Under the pieces are notes generated by a model. It searched no databases. It had not been told where the DNA came from and saw nothing but the letters and a program-made list of their open reading frames with translations. Of a DNA stretch of 64,000 nt, positions 44,529 to 54,379 are shown piece by piece. The position numbers and the translations under genes were made by a program. Source of the DNA: an uncultured Saprospiraceae bacterium (GTDB lineage Bacteria; Bacteroidota; Bacteroidia; Chitinophagales; Saprospiraceae); the NCBI GenBank assembly GCA_937928045.1, contig CALFWO010000005.1:226726-290725 (forward strand), given 5' to 3'. Each line of letters opens with the position of its first letter. Within the stretch, counting starts at the first letter, position 1.

Positions 44529-47500
44529 ATGAAATCAAAACTAATATTTATTGGACTCTTACTCGCCACTGGTTTATTTGGGCAATTTGGAGCACCAAAC
44601 TTGATTATTGATGGAGCAGGAGCAGCTGATATGGCCTTGTTTGACATTGACTCAGATGGGGATGAAGATATTGTTATTGTAAAGCAAGAAGATCATTTCA
44701 ATTCAGGCTATTGGTATGAAAATCTAGATGGTCAAGGATCTTATAGCTTGCCGATATTATTTGATCACTTTAAGGATAGAGAGAATACGCATATAGAAAT
44801 TGCTGACCTCAATGGCGATGGAATGGATGACATTGTAGCATCTACCCTTTGGCTAGAGAATACAGGATCGGTAGATGGATTTATAGAACATATTTATCCA
44901 TTTAATAACCAGGGTAATGCCTTCCCTGCAGATATGGACAACGATGGGGACATCGATATTCTTCGAACGCCAATTGTAAAAGCCTTTGTCGCATCAGGCG
45001 GTTCGTTTTATTGGATGGAAAATGATGGGCAAGGTAATTTTGTAGACTTGCCAGAATTTGGAGTAGTATCGGGTGCAATATCCTATCGTGGGTCAAATAT
45101 CATAAATTACAATGGAGACAATTTTGTTGATGTTATAACTGGTTATAAAGATCTGTCGACACAAACTTCAGGATTTAGAATTTGGAGAAATACTGATGGA
45201 ACTGGCGAGAATATGGAATTGGCCATAGATTTATCTAACGGAAGTAATACCATTTTTGAAATTGCAACAGGAGATGTCAATAATGATGGCTTCGATGAAT
45301 TTGCAACTATCGAAAGAGCTTTGTCAAATATTAATCTTGAACCAGTAGCTTATTTCTATGCTAATAACAACGGCGTTTTTTCAGCTTCTGGAAGTGAACT
45401 TCAAGATATGGATGCCATCTATCCGCAAATAGAGTTTGTGGATATTGATAATTCTGGTTCTGAAGGATTGGTGGTATTGGATGATAGTAAAGATTTTTAT
45501 TATAAATTTTCTCCATTCAGTTCGCAAGAATTATTTACGGGAAATACATTGCCTGGTAGCGGTGGAGTAGGAGACTTTGGTGATTTCAATACTGATGGAA
45601 AAATAGATTTGGTAGAATCTTCTTTTGTTGAAAGAAACAATGCTACCAATCCAGGAGATCTTTTTGCAAACTCTTCAATCATTGATGGGAGCGGGAATAA
45701 TTCATCTCAGATTATGTATCATTTCCGAGAGCCAAAAGATGAAACAGTTTACGATTGGGACAAATCTGGATCCAATGATGTGATCGCTCTAGAAGGTGGC
45801 CAAACCAATAAAGTTTTGGTGTGGTTCTCAAACGACGGCGATGGGAATTTTTTAGATAAAAAAATTCTCAATGAAGATGTTGGCGACATGAATTCTTTTC
45901 GCATTGTGGATGTCAACCAAGATGGATTGAATGATGTAATTGTGGATGGCCCAACTCCAAATGCGTACGCATACACTCAAAATGTGGATGGTACAGTTTC
46001 TCTTGTAAGTGAAAAAATTATTGATGGATCGATTACAGAACTTGTCATTGGCGATTTAGATGGAGACGGAGCAGAAGATTATTTATTCTATGAGTTCTTT
46101 GATCAAACATTGACTTGGAAGAAAAACAATGGCAGTACTGATGGTGTCTTGTCAATCTTGAGTGACAATGTTCAGGGTGTTAGAGAATTGGGAATTGTAG
46201 ATGTGAACAACGATGGTTTAAATGAAGTAATTGTAGCTTTTAGCGATGGAAGAAGCTCAGTGTTTTATAATCTAGGAGGTGGGAATTTTGGACCTGAAAC
46301 ATTAGTTGGAACCCTTTCTTCTCAGCTTAAAGAATTTGAAGGAGGTTTTGATATCAATAAAGATGGATTAATAGACTTGGTCTATCAATCTAATTCTACA
46401 GTCAATAATAATGCTGAAAAACTGAGTGCATTTTTTCAAACTTCGCCAGGTGTTTTTGGAGATGAAACCATCTTGCTCGATCAGGCTTTAGTCGATGAAA
46501 TGCAACTGACGGACCTTGACGGAGACGATGATTTAGACATTTATACAGAATGGGGATTGGCTATTAATATTTCTGGATTCGGAGATTATTTCTTTACGGA
46601 AAATATTTCAGATTACTCTTCAAGATATGATGTAATAGATGTAACGAAAGATATAGATGGAGATACTAGACCTGACTTGGTGAGAGCGCCCTATGGTGTG
46701 CTTACGTGGGCTAAGAACGAATTGAATGGCGAAGCAGTTATTTCTGGAAAAATTGTAATTGATGACAATGCCAACTGTGTTGAAGATAATAATGAATCTT
46801 ATCTGGGAAATGTCATCGTTCAAATAGATCATGCTGGAAATACTTTTTACGCTAACTCATCCTTGCAAGGGTATTACGGCACATTGACTCCTACGCTTGG
46901 GGATTATACTTTGGAAGCCTTTCCGCCATCTCCATATTGGACAGTTTGTGAATCAGATACAACAATCGAAGTAGATGATCCTGAATTGGATTATGGTGTC
47001 GACTTTCATTTTCAAGCAGAAGTGGATTGCCCTTTATTAGCTCCAAAAATTTCTGTTACCAGAATTCGACCTTGTCTTCCTGCGAGAGTAATACTCAATT
47101 TTTGTAACTATGGAACGATTGATTCTGAGGTCAGTTATGCGGAAGTTTCTATCCCTTTTGGATTGGATATCAATAGTACTACACATCCAATATTTTCACA
47201 AGCAGGAAATGTTTTAACCTTCGAATTGGATCCTATTGAACCCGGAGGATGCGAAGGAATATTCATAGATGTCACGGCAGATTGTTCAGTACTTCAAGTT
47301 GGAGATATCGTTTGCCCTGAAGTCGCTGTAACTCCGGATGATATTTGTATGCCACTGAATATCGATTGGGATGGTTCGACTATTCAGGCTTCAGGAACTT
47401 GTATTGGAGATAGTGCTGTTTTCACCTTAAGGAATATTGGAGAGGGTTCTATGGACATGCCAAGAGAATTTAGATTGGAAATTATTAACGACGACATCAT

Positions 47501-48725
47501 TATGATGATGGTAGATACTTTCAACTTGGGACCTTCAGAAGAAAAAAGAATTGCTATCGCAAATGTTGATCAATTTGCTTCTAGAATTGAAGCTGATCAA
47601 GACGAAGAACATCCAAATGCTAACCCGGCTTCAGCCTTGATACAAAATTGTCTCGGTTTAGGAGCCAATCAGTGGAATGGAATTCTTAATTCATTTCCTC
47701 AATTTAGCGGTGATCCATTCAGTGATATTGTATGTCAAACTTTGACCGGCTCCTATGATCCGAACGAAAAGGTGGCTTTCCCCGTTGGCTTCGACGACGA
47801 ACATTTTATAGATAGAGACTGGCCAATTGATTACAAAGTTTATTTTCAAAATACTGGGAATGACACGGCCTTCACAGTGCGCATTGAAGATCAAATCTCT
47901 GAGCTATTGGACCTTGCAACCTTGAGAGTTACTAATGGAAGTCATCCATTTACTTGGGAAATTACGCCAGAAAGTAAATTGATCTTTAGCTTCGAAAATA
48001 TCTTGCTTCCAGATTCAACCATTGATCTGATCGGCTCTCAAGGATTTGTGGAGTATTCCATACAGCCAAAAGAGGATGCTGAATTTAATTTGAAAATTGA
48101 AAATACGGCAGAAATATATTTTGATTTCAATGAGCCAATCATTACCAATACGACTTTCCATACAATTAGAAAACCAGTTTTCGTAAGCGCCAATTATGTG
48201 ACGTTGTGTGTTGGAGATGAGTTGAACGGAGTAGTGATTAATCAAGATACTATATTGCAACAACTGACTGAATTCATGGATTACGACGAACTTGTTTTTA
48301 TTCACATTACTGTCAATGAGAGTTATTTGGTAAATGTTGATCTGTCAATTGAAGAGGGAACTGTTTATGAAGGAGTTTTAATTACGGAAGATACCACTTT
48401 GTACTCCACGACTTTGACAGCTGAAGGTTGCGACAGTACGATCCAAACAAATATATCAGTAATAATTAGTGGTCTTGATGAGCTTTCATTTTCCCAAAGT
48501 GTTGTGCTCTTTCCCAATCCAGCAGATAACAAACTTTCTCTTCGGTGGAGAGGATGGGATGTAGATCACATTGAAATGTTTGATGTAAACGGCAAGTACA
48601 TTGCCCATGAAAACGCCCCAAATTACACGCTAGAATTTAATGTGGTTGATCTAGTTCCGGGAGTTTATTATCTCCGATTCACCGGTGAATTTGGACAAGT
48701 AACCAAGAGATTTGTCAAGCTATAA
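44529..48725 (+). CDS. 1398-residue secreted FG-GAP/VCBS-repeat protein with T9SS sorting domain
   Basis: Signal peptide (1-19, ending GLFGQ). Residues 30-730 carry about eleven FG-GAP/VCBS calcium loops, such as FDIDSDGDEDIVIV, ADLNGDGMDDIVAS, VDVNQDGLNDVIV and FDINKDGLIDLVY, forming integrin-like propellers. An SdrD-B-like segment (VISGKIVIDDNANC) follows near 740. A DUF7619-like repeat domain (TGSYDPNEKVAFPVGF ... IDYKVYFQNTGNDTAFTV) lies near 1070-1210. Two degenerate GCDST-type units lie near 1215-1310, related to those of the giant protein at 31433. The last 80 residues (VVLFPNPADNKLSLRW ... GVYYLRFTG) form a T9SS type A domain. Export and calcium dependence are inferred. A terminator hairpin follows. 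Confidence 0.88.
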   Translation: MKSKLIFIGLLLATGLFGQFGAPNLIIDGAGAADMALFDIDSDGDEDIVIVKQEDHFNSGYWYENLDGQGSYSLPILFDHFKDRENTHIEIADLNGDGMDDIVASTLWLENTGSVDGFIEHIYPFNNQGNAFPADMDNDGDIDILRTPIVKAFVASGGSFYWMENDGQGNFVDLPEFGVVSGAISYRGSNIINYNGDNFVDVITGYKDLSTQTSGFRIWRNTDGTGENMELAIDLSNGSNTIFEIATGDVNNDGFDEFATIERALSNINLEPVAYFYANNNGVFSASGSELQDMDAIYPQIEFVDIDNSGSEGLVVLDDSKDFYYKFSPFSSQELFTGNTLPGSGGVGDFGDFNTDGKIDLVESSFVERNNATNPGDLFANSSIIDGSGNNSSQIMYHFREPKDETVYDWDKSGSNDVIALEGGQTNKVLVWFSNDGDGNFLDKKILNEDVGDMNSFRIVDVNQDGLNDVIVDGPTPNAYAYTQNVDGTVSLVSEKIIDGSITELVIGDLDGDGAEDYLFYEFFDQTLTWKKNNGSTDGVLSILSDNVQGVRELGIVDVNNDGLNEVIVAFSDGRSSVFYNLGGGNFGPETLVGTLSSQLKEFEGGFDINKDGLIDLVYQSNSTVNNNAEKLSAFFQTSPGVFGDETILLDQALVDEMQLTDLDGDDDLDIYTEWGLAINISGFGDYFFTENISDYSSRYDVIDVTKDIDGDTRPDLVRAPYGVLTWAKNELNGEAVISGKIVIDDNANCVEDNNESYLGNVIVQIDHAGNTFYANSSLQGYYGTLTPTLGDYTLEAFPPSPYWTVCESDTTIEVDDPELDYGVDFHFQAEVDCPLLAPKISVTRIRPCLPARVILNFCNYGTIDSEVSYAEVSIPFGLDINSTTHPIFSQAGNVLTFELDPIEPGGCEGIFIDVTADCSVLQVGDIVCPEVAVTPDDICMPLNIDWDGSTIQASGTCIGDSAVFTLRNIGEGSMDMPREFRLEIINDDIIMMMVDTFNLGPSEEKRIAIANVDQFASRIEADQDEEHPNANPASALIQNCLGLGANQWNGILNSFPQFSGDPFSDIVCQTLTGSYDPNEKVAFPVGFDDEHFIDRDWPIDYKVYFQNTGNDTAFTVRIEDQISELLDLATLRVTNGSHPFTWEITPESKLIFSFENILLPDSTIDLIGSQGFVEYSIQPKEDAEFNLKIENTAEIYFDFNEPIITNTTFHTIRKPVFVSANYVTLCVGDELNGVVINQDTILQQLTEFMDYDELVFIHITVNESYLVNVDLSIEEGTVYEGVLITEDTTLYSTTLTAEGCDSTIQTNISVIISGLDELSFSQSVVLFPNPADNKLSLRWRGWDVDHIEMFDVNGKYIAHENAPNYTLEFNVVDLVPGVYYLRFTGEFGQVTKRFVKL
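44622..46690 (+). repeat. FG-GAP/VCBS acidic loop repeats
   Basis: About eleven in-frame copies of a D-x-(D/N)-x-D-G-xx-D-(I/L/V) loop, spaced 50-70 codons apart, as in VCBS/integrin alpha-type propellers. Confidence 0.8.
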
Positions 48726-48764
48726 AGACTGTTTTTTAAATAGATTAACTAAGACTGTTTCAAG

Positions 48765-48803
48765 AATGTCCATTGTTTATTAAACAATGGGCATCACTTT
48801 TTT
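48765..48803 (+). terminator. intrinsic terminator
   Basis: ATGTCCATTGTTT pairs with AAACAATGGGCAT (one G-T pair) around a 3-nt loop, followed by CACTTTTTT. It closes the FG-GAP protein gene. Confidence 0.88.
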
Positions 48804-48861
48804 ATAAACATTTTTACTAGTCAAATTCATTTTGTTCCTTTAGGAAAGGAAATTTTAAATT

Positions 48862-49944
48862 ATGAGAAAATTACGATACCTGATATTTTTATTTCAATTG
48901 CTTCAATTTGATTGTTTATCCCAAGTCTATCCAGGCCTAGATTGGGAATTGAATGAAGACTTTGAATCAGACGGTTGGGGTATGGAGGATTTGGAAAATG
49001 CCTATCAATTCTTAATTGATAGCACTGCAATAACAGGCCTTGTTATTGTCCATAAAGGTAAAATGATTGTTGATTATGGAAATATTTCTGAAAATAGTTA
49101 CATCGCTTCTTGTAGAAAAAGTGTAACGGCCATGCTGTATGGGCCACATGTTGCATCTGGAAATATAAAATTAGACCAGTCATTGGCAAATTTGAATATT
49201 GATGATTTCGGAGTATTATCCAGGACAGAAAAAGAAGCTACTATTGAGGATGTGATTTCGGCGCGATCAGGAATATTCCATAAAGGAAGTAACAAAGGAG
49301 ATTTTTTAAAATACGCACCTGAACGCGGATCAGTAAAGCATGGTTCATATTGGCTTTATAGCAATTGGGATTTTAATGTTGCGCAGTACATACTTGAGTA
49401 TAAATCTGGAAATTCAATATTTCAAGAGATGGAAAAAACTTTGGCGATACCTTTGCAGATGCAAGATTGGAATATGAATTTGCAACGTTCAGGAGGTGAC
49501 ACAACATTATCTAAATTTCCGGCAAAACATATGGTTTTTTCAACAAGAGATATGGCTCGAATAGGATTATTGATGCTGAACAAAGGAATGTGGAAGGATC
49601 GTGAAGTGTTAAACTCAAATTGGGTGGAAGAAATGTTAAGCACCAAAACAAAACATCAAGAGGTGAATAAAAACGTTCCGATCTTTAGAAATTCAAACTT
49701 TAATTTTGGCTATGGATATATGTGGTGGCTATGGAAAAATACAAATGACGAAAGATTAGAGAATGGATATTCGGCATTAGGAGCAATCGGTCAAAGTATA
49801 ACAGTTTTTCCAAATATTGATTTAGTAATTGCTTACAAAACGAATCCGATATACGGGCGTTCCACTTCTATGTTTAAAGGATTAACATTGATGAAAATGC
49901 TAGCAAAAAGTTTAACTATGCAGAAACATAAGTCCCAAAATTAA
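48862..49944 (+). CDS. serine hydrolase, class C beta-lactamase-like
   Basis: 360 residues with a signal peptide (1-20). The active-site SxxK motif is Ser83-Cys-Arg-Lys86 (SYIASCRKSVTAML) and the second motif YSN is Tyr166-Asn168 in YWLYSNWDFN. GMWKDREVLNSNWVEEML and the Gly-rich GYGYMWWLWKN segment are usual for the Beta-lactamase (PF00144) family. The substrate is probably a peptide or ester rather than an antibiotic. It is not obviously linked to the neighbours. It is likely periplasmic or secreted. Confidence 0.88.
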   Translation: MRKLRYLIFLFQLLQFDCLSQVYPGLDWELNEDFESDGWGMEDLENAYQFLIDSTAITGLVIVHKGKMIVDYGNISENSYIASCRKSVTAMLYGPHVASGNIKLDQSLANLNIDDFGVLSRTEKEATIEDVISARSGIFHKGSNKGDFLKYAPERGSVKHGSYWLYSNWDFNVAQYILEYKSGNSIFQEMEKTLAIPLQMQDWNMNLQRSGGDTTLSKFPAKHMVFSTRDMARIGLLMLNKGMWKDREVLNSNWVEEMLSTKTKHQEVNKNVPIFRNSNFNFGYGYMWWLWKNTNDERLENGYSALGAIGQSITVFPNIDLVIAYKTNPIYGRSTSMFKGLTLMKMLAKSLTMQKHKSQN

Positions 49945-50089
49945 GTGGTTAACTTATGTCTTTTTGAACGATATTGTTATTTGGAAGTCTAAAGATTCAC
50001 CACAAAATTTATCAATTATCCGCGCGAATTTCAGCTACGCTAAAACTGCATTTCTGTGTATCTCATTTTGAATCAATGAATAAAATTAG

Positions 50090-50689
50090 TTACAATTCAA
50101 TTGGAGTCAATGACAGTAGCATCTCCGTGTGGACATCCTTTTGCTGTCTTCTCCTATTGTAGTTTGAAACTCTCATGTAATTGCTATCAATCAACTTGGC
50201 ACCAATGGCAAAGAAGTTTGAATCCTTGTTGTTCAACATAGGATTGATCAATTGTTCCGAGACAGTATCTATGATTGCAACATAAGGTGTAGCCACATCC
50301 GTGTTGATTTTGTCACGATCGAATATCGGAAATAGCATAATGCCCACAACGATTGCAGCCATGGCAACTTGCCACGCAGGGATTTTGATATTTAGCAAAG
50401 CCATTAAGCGATTGGACCAAGTTACGGTTTGGACAGAAGAATGGTTTTCTTGACTGTTTTGTGCATTGGTATTATTTGCTATTATTTTTGCGCGGTTCAA
50501 AATAACTTCGCTTGAAGGTGCTGCAGGTAATTCAATTTTAAATAATTGCTGAGATGATTTGATCAACAAGCGTTGCTCATTGTATTCCTCCGCAGTCATA
50601 TTTTTAAGAATAAGAGATTTCTCTTCCTTAGTAAGCTCAGAGAAATTTTTATTCATCAATAAAGTTTCAATGCTGTTGAATACATTCAT
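50090..50689 (-). CDS. single-pass membrane protein, probable anti-sigma factor
   Basis: 199 residues. The N-terminal half is cytosolic and rich in Leu, Glu and Lys (FSELTKEEKSLILKNMTAEEY). A membrane helix near 108-126 (WQVAMAAIVVGIMLFPIF) is followed by an extracytoplasmic tail. There is no zinc-binding HxxxCxxC motif of ZAS-type anti-sigma factors. Its ATG overlaps the sigma factor stop by 4 bp (ATGA), and it is the last gene of a three-gene minus-strand operon with a secreted DUF2723-like protein and an ECF sigma factor, so an anti-sigma role is likely but inferred. Confidence 0.68.
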   Translation of the reverse strand: MNVFNSIETLLMNKNFSELTKEEKSLILKNMTAEEYNEQRLLIKSSQQLFKIELPAAPSSEVILNRAKIIANNTNAQNSQENHSSVQTVTWSNRLMALLNIKIPAWQVAMAAIVVGIMLFPIFDRDKINTDVATPYVAIIDTVSEQLINPMLNNKDSNFFAIGAKLIDSNYMRVSNYNRRRQQKDVHTEMLLSLTPIEL

Positions 50690-51273
50690 GATTCTAAATT
50701 TTTAGGATGAAAAGGAGCCAATGCCTTTGCCAATTTTTTAATGGTTCTATGCAATCCAGATTTAATCGTTCCTGTCGCCTTGTTTGTTATTTCCGCTATT
50801 TCCGTTATTGAGAAAGCTTCTTGATAACGAAGAATAAATAAGTCTTTCTGTTCTACGGGTAATTCGAGCAGTGCTTTTTCCAATGCAATGTTAAATCTGC
50901 TTAGATCAAATATTGGATCTTCCGCCGAAGTTGATAATATTTCCACTGATCCTTCTAATTCAACTTCCTCCGGTTTTCTGCTTTTACTTCGATAGTAATT
51001 TTTACATTGATTGCTAGCAACAGAAAACAACCAAGTAGAAAAATTTTTCTTCGAATCAAAAAGTTTTGCCTTCTCATATACTTTTATGAATAATTCTTGA
51101 GTGGCATCATTTGCGATTTCTATATTTTGATAAAGCATTCGGTAGAAATATCGCTGCACTTGTTTTGAGTAGCGTGCATACAAAACATGGAATGCGGATT
51201 CATCGTCCTCGATGATCCGCAACATGAGTTCCTCGTCGCTATAACTCGAATATGTTTCTTGCGAAATCTTCAC
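50686..51273 (-). CDS. ECF-type RNA polymerase sigma factor
   Basis: 195 residues. The start is GTG at 51273, three bases after the stop of the gene upstream. The first in-frame ATG would cut off the conserved YSDEELMLRIIEDDESAF start, so GTG is favoured. Region 2 is AFHVLYARYSKQVQRYFYRML through NFSTWLFSVASNQCKNYYR, and region 4 is LPVEQKDLFILRYQEAFSITEIAEITNKATGTIKSGLHRTIKKL. The gene overlaps the following membrane protein gene by 4 bp. The operon layout suggests that the secreted first gene product and the membrane protein control its activity. Confidence 0.92.
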   Translation of the reverse strand: MKISQETYSSYSDEELMLRIIEDDESAFHVLYARYSKQVQRYFYRMLYQNIEIANDATQELFIKVYEKAKLFDSKKNFSTWLFSVASNQCKNYYRSKSRKPEEVELEGSVEILSTSAEDPIFDLSRFNIALEKALLELPVEQKDLFILRYQEAFSITEIAEITNKATGTIKSGLHRTIKKLAKALAPFHPKNLES

Positions 51274-51276
51274 TTA

Positions 51277-52413
51277 CTATTTGTATTTAGACAATACTTT
51301 TTGAGTTTCTTCTTGCGAATTACTTTTCTCGCCTATCAATACAATCAACTCTTCTAAGTTTTTAGATTTATTTGAATCACCGCTTTCTTGCAAATGTTCA
51401 TAAAGTTTAAATAAACTCGGTAAGTAAGACCTGGAATAAGAGTCAAGTGTTTCTTGACCAGGGTCTTCTTGCATCGCCATTTTCAAGTAGTCTAATTGAA
51501 ATAAATTAGTATAACTTTTTTCCAATATGGAAATATTGTCGAAAGGTTCTTTGTCGTATTTTAAGCTTAAACCAACAATATGTAAGTCATCTTTCAGTTT
51601 TTCATGACGAGTCAAAGGAGAACTAATATTTAGATAAACAGGCCGATTAGTTTTTTGAATGATTTGTTGAATATTTGCAATCTTATATGCTTCAACTCCG
51701 CTATCTGCTAATCTGGCAGGAGAAGGAGGAATACCCAATTGTTTGAAGATGGTTGTTTTATACTCATCGTTAATCATTAAGTTAATATTAATAACAGCGA
51801 CATCAGTTCGGAATCCTTTTCCTTCTTGTAATGTCCAAGAAGGGTAAGTGTCATTATCTCCTTCTGTAATAAGAATTGCATTGGGTTCTAAGTTTACTAA
51901 AGCATTGTAATTCCAATTCATCCACCCTGGAGAATGTTCTGCGCTTTGAAAATGTTTGACACAGAATTCTTTGAATTTACTTTTCTCATCAGAGATCAAG
52001 TAATGATTGATAAACGCCTGATAAGTTATTGGATTGCTTGGGTCAATCCTGTAAGCATTTTGTAAATATTCAAACGATTCCGCTTCCCAAGGTTTTAGTG
52101 CAAAAGTAAGGTAGTTTGCCTCAAAACTATTTGGGATATTTTTAACCACATTTGAGACAATTTCTTCCAGGTCAATTTTTTCTCCTTCGTTAAAAATGTT
52201 TGAATATCTAGCTGCGGTGTAATACTGGTACCATGCATTTCCATTTTTTGGGTTTTTGTTCAACTCCTTATTCCAAGCAGTCATTTGCTCGGTATAATAT
52301 GCTCCAGATCGCTGAGCTTGAGTTATCCTTTTTACTGGTTCTATTTGCTGTGCAGAAAGCAGATTTAGAGAAAAGTGGAAGGTGATCAAGCAAAGTATAC
52401 ATCTAATTATCAT
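51277..52413 (-). CDS. secreted protein with a DUF2723-like C-terminal motif
   Basis: 378 residues with a signal peptide (1-21, ending LLSAQ). The N-terminal half consists of TPR-like helices (AWYQYYTAARYSNIFNEGEK, YLTFALKPWEAESFEYLQNAY). Residues 180-240 contain ITEGDNDTYPSWTLQEGKGFRTDVAVININLM, close to the GDNDT(Y/F)PLWYLQ...G.RTDV..VN..L motif found in the soluble end of Bacteroidota DUF2723 membrane glycosyltransferase-like proteins. The membrane part of that family is missing. It is the first gene of the operon with the ECF sigma factor and the membrane anti-sigma candidate. It could be a sensor or a glycan-related protein; the function is unknown. Confidence 0.7.
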   Translation of the reverse strand: MIIRCILCLITFHFSLNLLSAQQIEPVKRITQAQRSGAYYTEQMTAWNKELNKNPKNGNAWYQYYTAARYSNIFNEGEKIDLEEIVSNVVKNIPNSFEANYLTFALKPWEAESFEYLQNAYRIDPSNPITYQAFINHYLISDEKSKFKEFCVKHFQSAEHSPGWMNWNYNALVNLEPNAILITEGDNDTYPSWTLQEGKGFRTDVAVININLMINDEYKTTIFKQLGIPPSPARLADSGVEAYKIANIQQIIQKTNRPVYLNISSPLTRHEKLKDDLHIVGLSLKYDKEPFDNISILEKSYTNLFQLDYLKMAMQEDPGQETLDSYSRSYLPSLFKLYEHLQESGDSNKSKNLEELIVLIGEKSNSQEETQKVLSKYK

Positions 52414-52559
52414 TGGTATTTATTTAATCTTCGGAAGTATATACACTGCAATTTACGGAAGGTTCCATTATTGAAAATAATGAAGGGAAAATTATCGTTG
52501 TTTACCCTTTTTACTAACAGAATTGTACTGAATTTAGTATTTTTAAGAAACACCAAATC

Positions 52560-54350
52560 ATGCCTAAAAGTCTATTAATCACCTTGCTTGTTTGCTCCTA
52601 TTTTATAGCTTTCGCTCAACCGAATTTTACAGCTAACGATCAAATACCAACTTACGAAGAACCCTTCCTGCTCGGGACTAACCCTGGGTATTACAATGGG
52701 TGGGATGATGAAGGACTTGCAGATATTGTAGCTGGAAGTTCAAACAATAGAGGAGTGGGAGTTCGGACGCAAAGAGTGCCACTTCCAGATGAATTTTTGG
52801 AACAATGGGGCGTAGAAGTTCGAGTGGATGAGATGGAATACTTTGAATCAGTTGGACTAAAAGAACATGTAGTTTTCTTGGAAGGTCCTTCAGATGATCA
52901 TAGAGATTTAATAATGCATTGCCCAGATGCGCCTTCAGCGCTTTTCAGGAATATGTACGAACCAATTTGGATCAATGGAGCTATTAATCCTGAAAATTAT
53001 TATGCCAAGTATGTTTACGATGTGGTCATGAATTATGGACAATTCATCAAGACTTATGAAGTGTTCAATGAGCCAGATTTTGATTATTCAGGAAATGGAT
53101 TCAAAGATCCTGGGGAAGATGGGAATTGGTATGAAAATATTCCATCACCTTGTGATATTAAAATTCAAGCACCCATTTTTCAATACATCCGCATGTTGAG
53201 AATTACTTATGAAGTAGTCAAGACTTATGATCCGGAATCGTTCGTAGCTGTGGGCGGATTGGGATATCCCTCTTTCTTGGATTTGATTTTAAGACATACG
53301 GACAATCCAAATCAAGGTGCCGTTTCTGGAAATTATCAACTTAAAGGTGGTGCTTACTTTGATATGATGAGCTATCACAGTTACCCACATTTTGCATTAA
53401 GAGATTACAACAATGACATCGGAGGATTTGAATATTTCAGACATTCTGATGCAGCAGTTCAGGAAGTAGTTGATCATAAATATAGATTCCAAGATGTTCT
53501 TGAGCAATATGGATATGATGGTTCCAATTATCCTGAGAAAGAATTTATCATTACAGAGTCGAATCTTCCAAGAGTTGCATTTGATGAATACATAGGTTCG
53601 GAAATGGCCCAAACTAATTTTTTGATGAAAATGCAACTGGCATGCTTGGAAAATGGTATTCGACAATTTCATGTTTATAAAACAGCGGAATCAAAATCAG
53701 AGGCAAATATGTCTACTTCGTTTCATGCAATGGGATTTTACAAAGACTTGGATGAGACTCCGCCATCTTCAGAGGTGGAATTGGAATGTGGAATTGGTTC
53801 AGCAATGATGACCAATCAAATAGAAGGCTGGAATTACAGTGAAGATTTTACCGCGAAGCTAAACCTACCAGATGATATTGGTGGCGGAGTTTTGGAAAAT
53901 GGCAAAATTGTAATTTGGGCAAAAACTAGTATTGATCAATCTGAAGAAGCTTCTGCGAGCTATACTTTCCCAGATTTCTGGGGCTCTAGTCTGATAAGAT
54001 TGGATTGGAATGAATATGGACAAACTGGAATTACGATTCCGTTAGAAAATGTATCCTTGACAAGTAGACCTAGTTTTTTTGAACCAGTGATTGTTATCGA
54101 TCAAGTCAAAGATGTTGTAAAGTCTTTTCAACTCCAGCCCAATTTAGTTCATGTAGAGGAATTAATTGAATTGCGTAACAGCGCCAAAGTTGACCTTTTG
54201 ATTTTTAACCAGGCAGGTTTATTGATGAAAACGATTGAGTATGCTCCTGGAAGTCATGTCATAAATTGGACAAACAAGACACCTGGTATTTATTTCATTC
54301 AAGTAATAGCTGATGGGAAAAGGTATGTTGAAAAAATAACGGTTTTATAA
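52560..54350 (+). CDS. secreted clan-A-type glycoside hydrolase-like protein with T9SS sorting domain
   Basis: 596 residues, signal peptide 1-20. The middle part looks like a (beta/alpha)8 barrel with EVFNEPDF giving a candidate acid/base Glu171 and FIITESNLPRV giving a candidate nucleophile Glu333. FDMMSYHSYPHFALRDYN between them is as in several GH39/GH5-like families. Residues 400-500 form a beta-sandwich-like domain, and the last 80 residues (NLVHVEELIELRNSAKVDL ... GIYFIQVIADGKRYVEK) form a T9SS type A sorting domain. The exact glycoside hydrolase family and substrate cannot be assigned from this sequence alone. The protein is expected to act outside the cell. Confidence 0.78.
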   Translation: MPKSLLITLLVCSYFIAFAQPNFTANDQIPTYEEPFLLGTNPGYYNGWDDEGLADIVAGSSNNRGVGVRTQRVPLPDEFLEQWGVEVRVDEMEYFESVGLKEHVVFLEGPSDDHRDLIMHCPDAPSALFRNMYEPIWINGAINPENYYAKYVYDVVMNYGQFIKTYEVFNEPDFDYSGNGFKDPGEDGNWYENIPSPCDIKIQAPIFQYIRMLRITYEVVKTYDPESFVAVGGLGYPSFLDLILRHTDNPNQGAVSGNYQLKGGAYFDMMSYHSYPHFALRDYNNDIGGFEYFRHSDAAVQEVVDHKYRFQDVLEQYGYDGSNYPEKEFIITESNLPRVAFDEYIGSEMAQTNFLMKMQLACLENGIRQFHVYKTAESKSEANMSTSFHAMGFYKDLDETPPSSEVELECGIGSAMMTNQIEGWNYSEDFTAKLNLPDDIGGGVLENGKIVIWAKTSIDQSEEASASYTFPDFWGSSLIRLDWNEYGQTGITIPLENVSLTSRPSFFEPVIVIDQVKDVVKSFQLQPNLVHVEELIELRNSAKVDLLIFNQAGLLMKTIEYAPGSHVINWTNKTPGIYFIQVIADGKRYVEKITVL

Positions 54351-54379
54351 AGGTCGTAATTAAATAAATTTCCTTGTAT

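Noticed and set aside
49974-50162. 62-codon frame after the serine hydrolase gene
   Set aside because: Overlaps the end of the anti-sigma candidate on the other strand and shows no recognisable features.
52375-52578. 67-codon plus-strand frame before the glycosidase-like gene
   Set aside because: Overlaps both flanking genes in the wrong register; its composition is that of noise.
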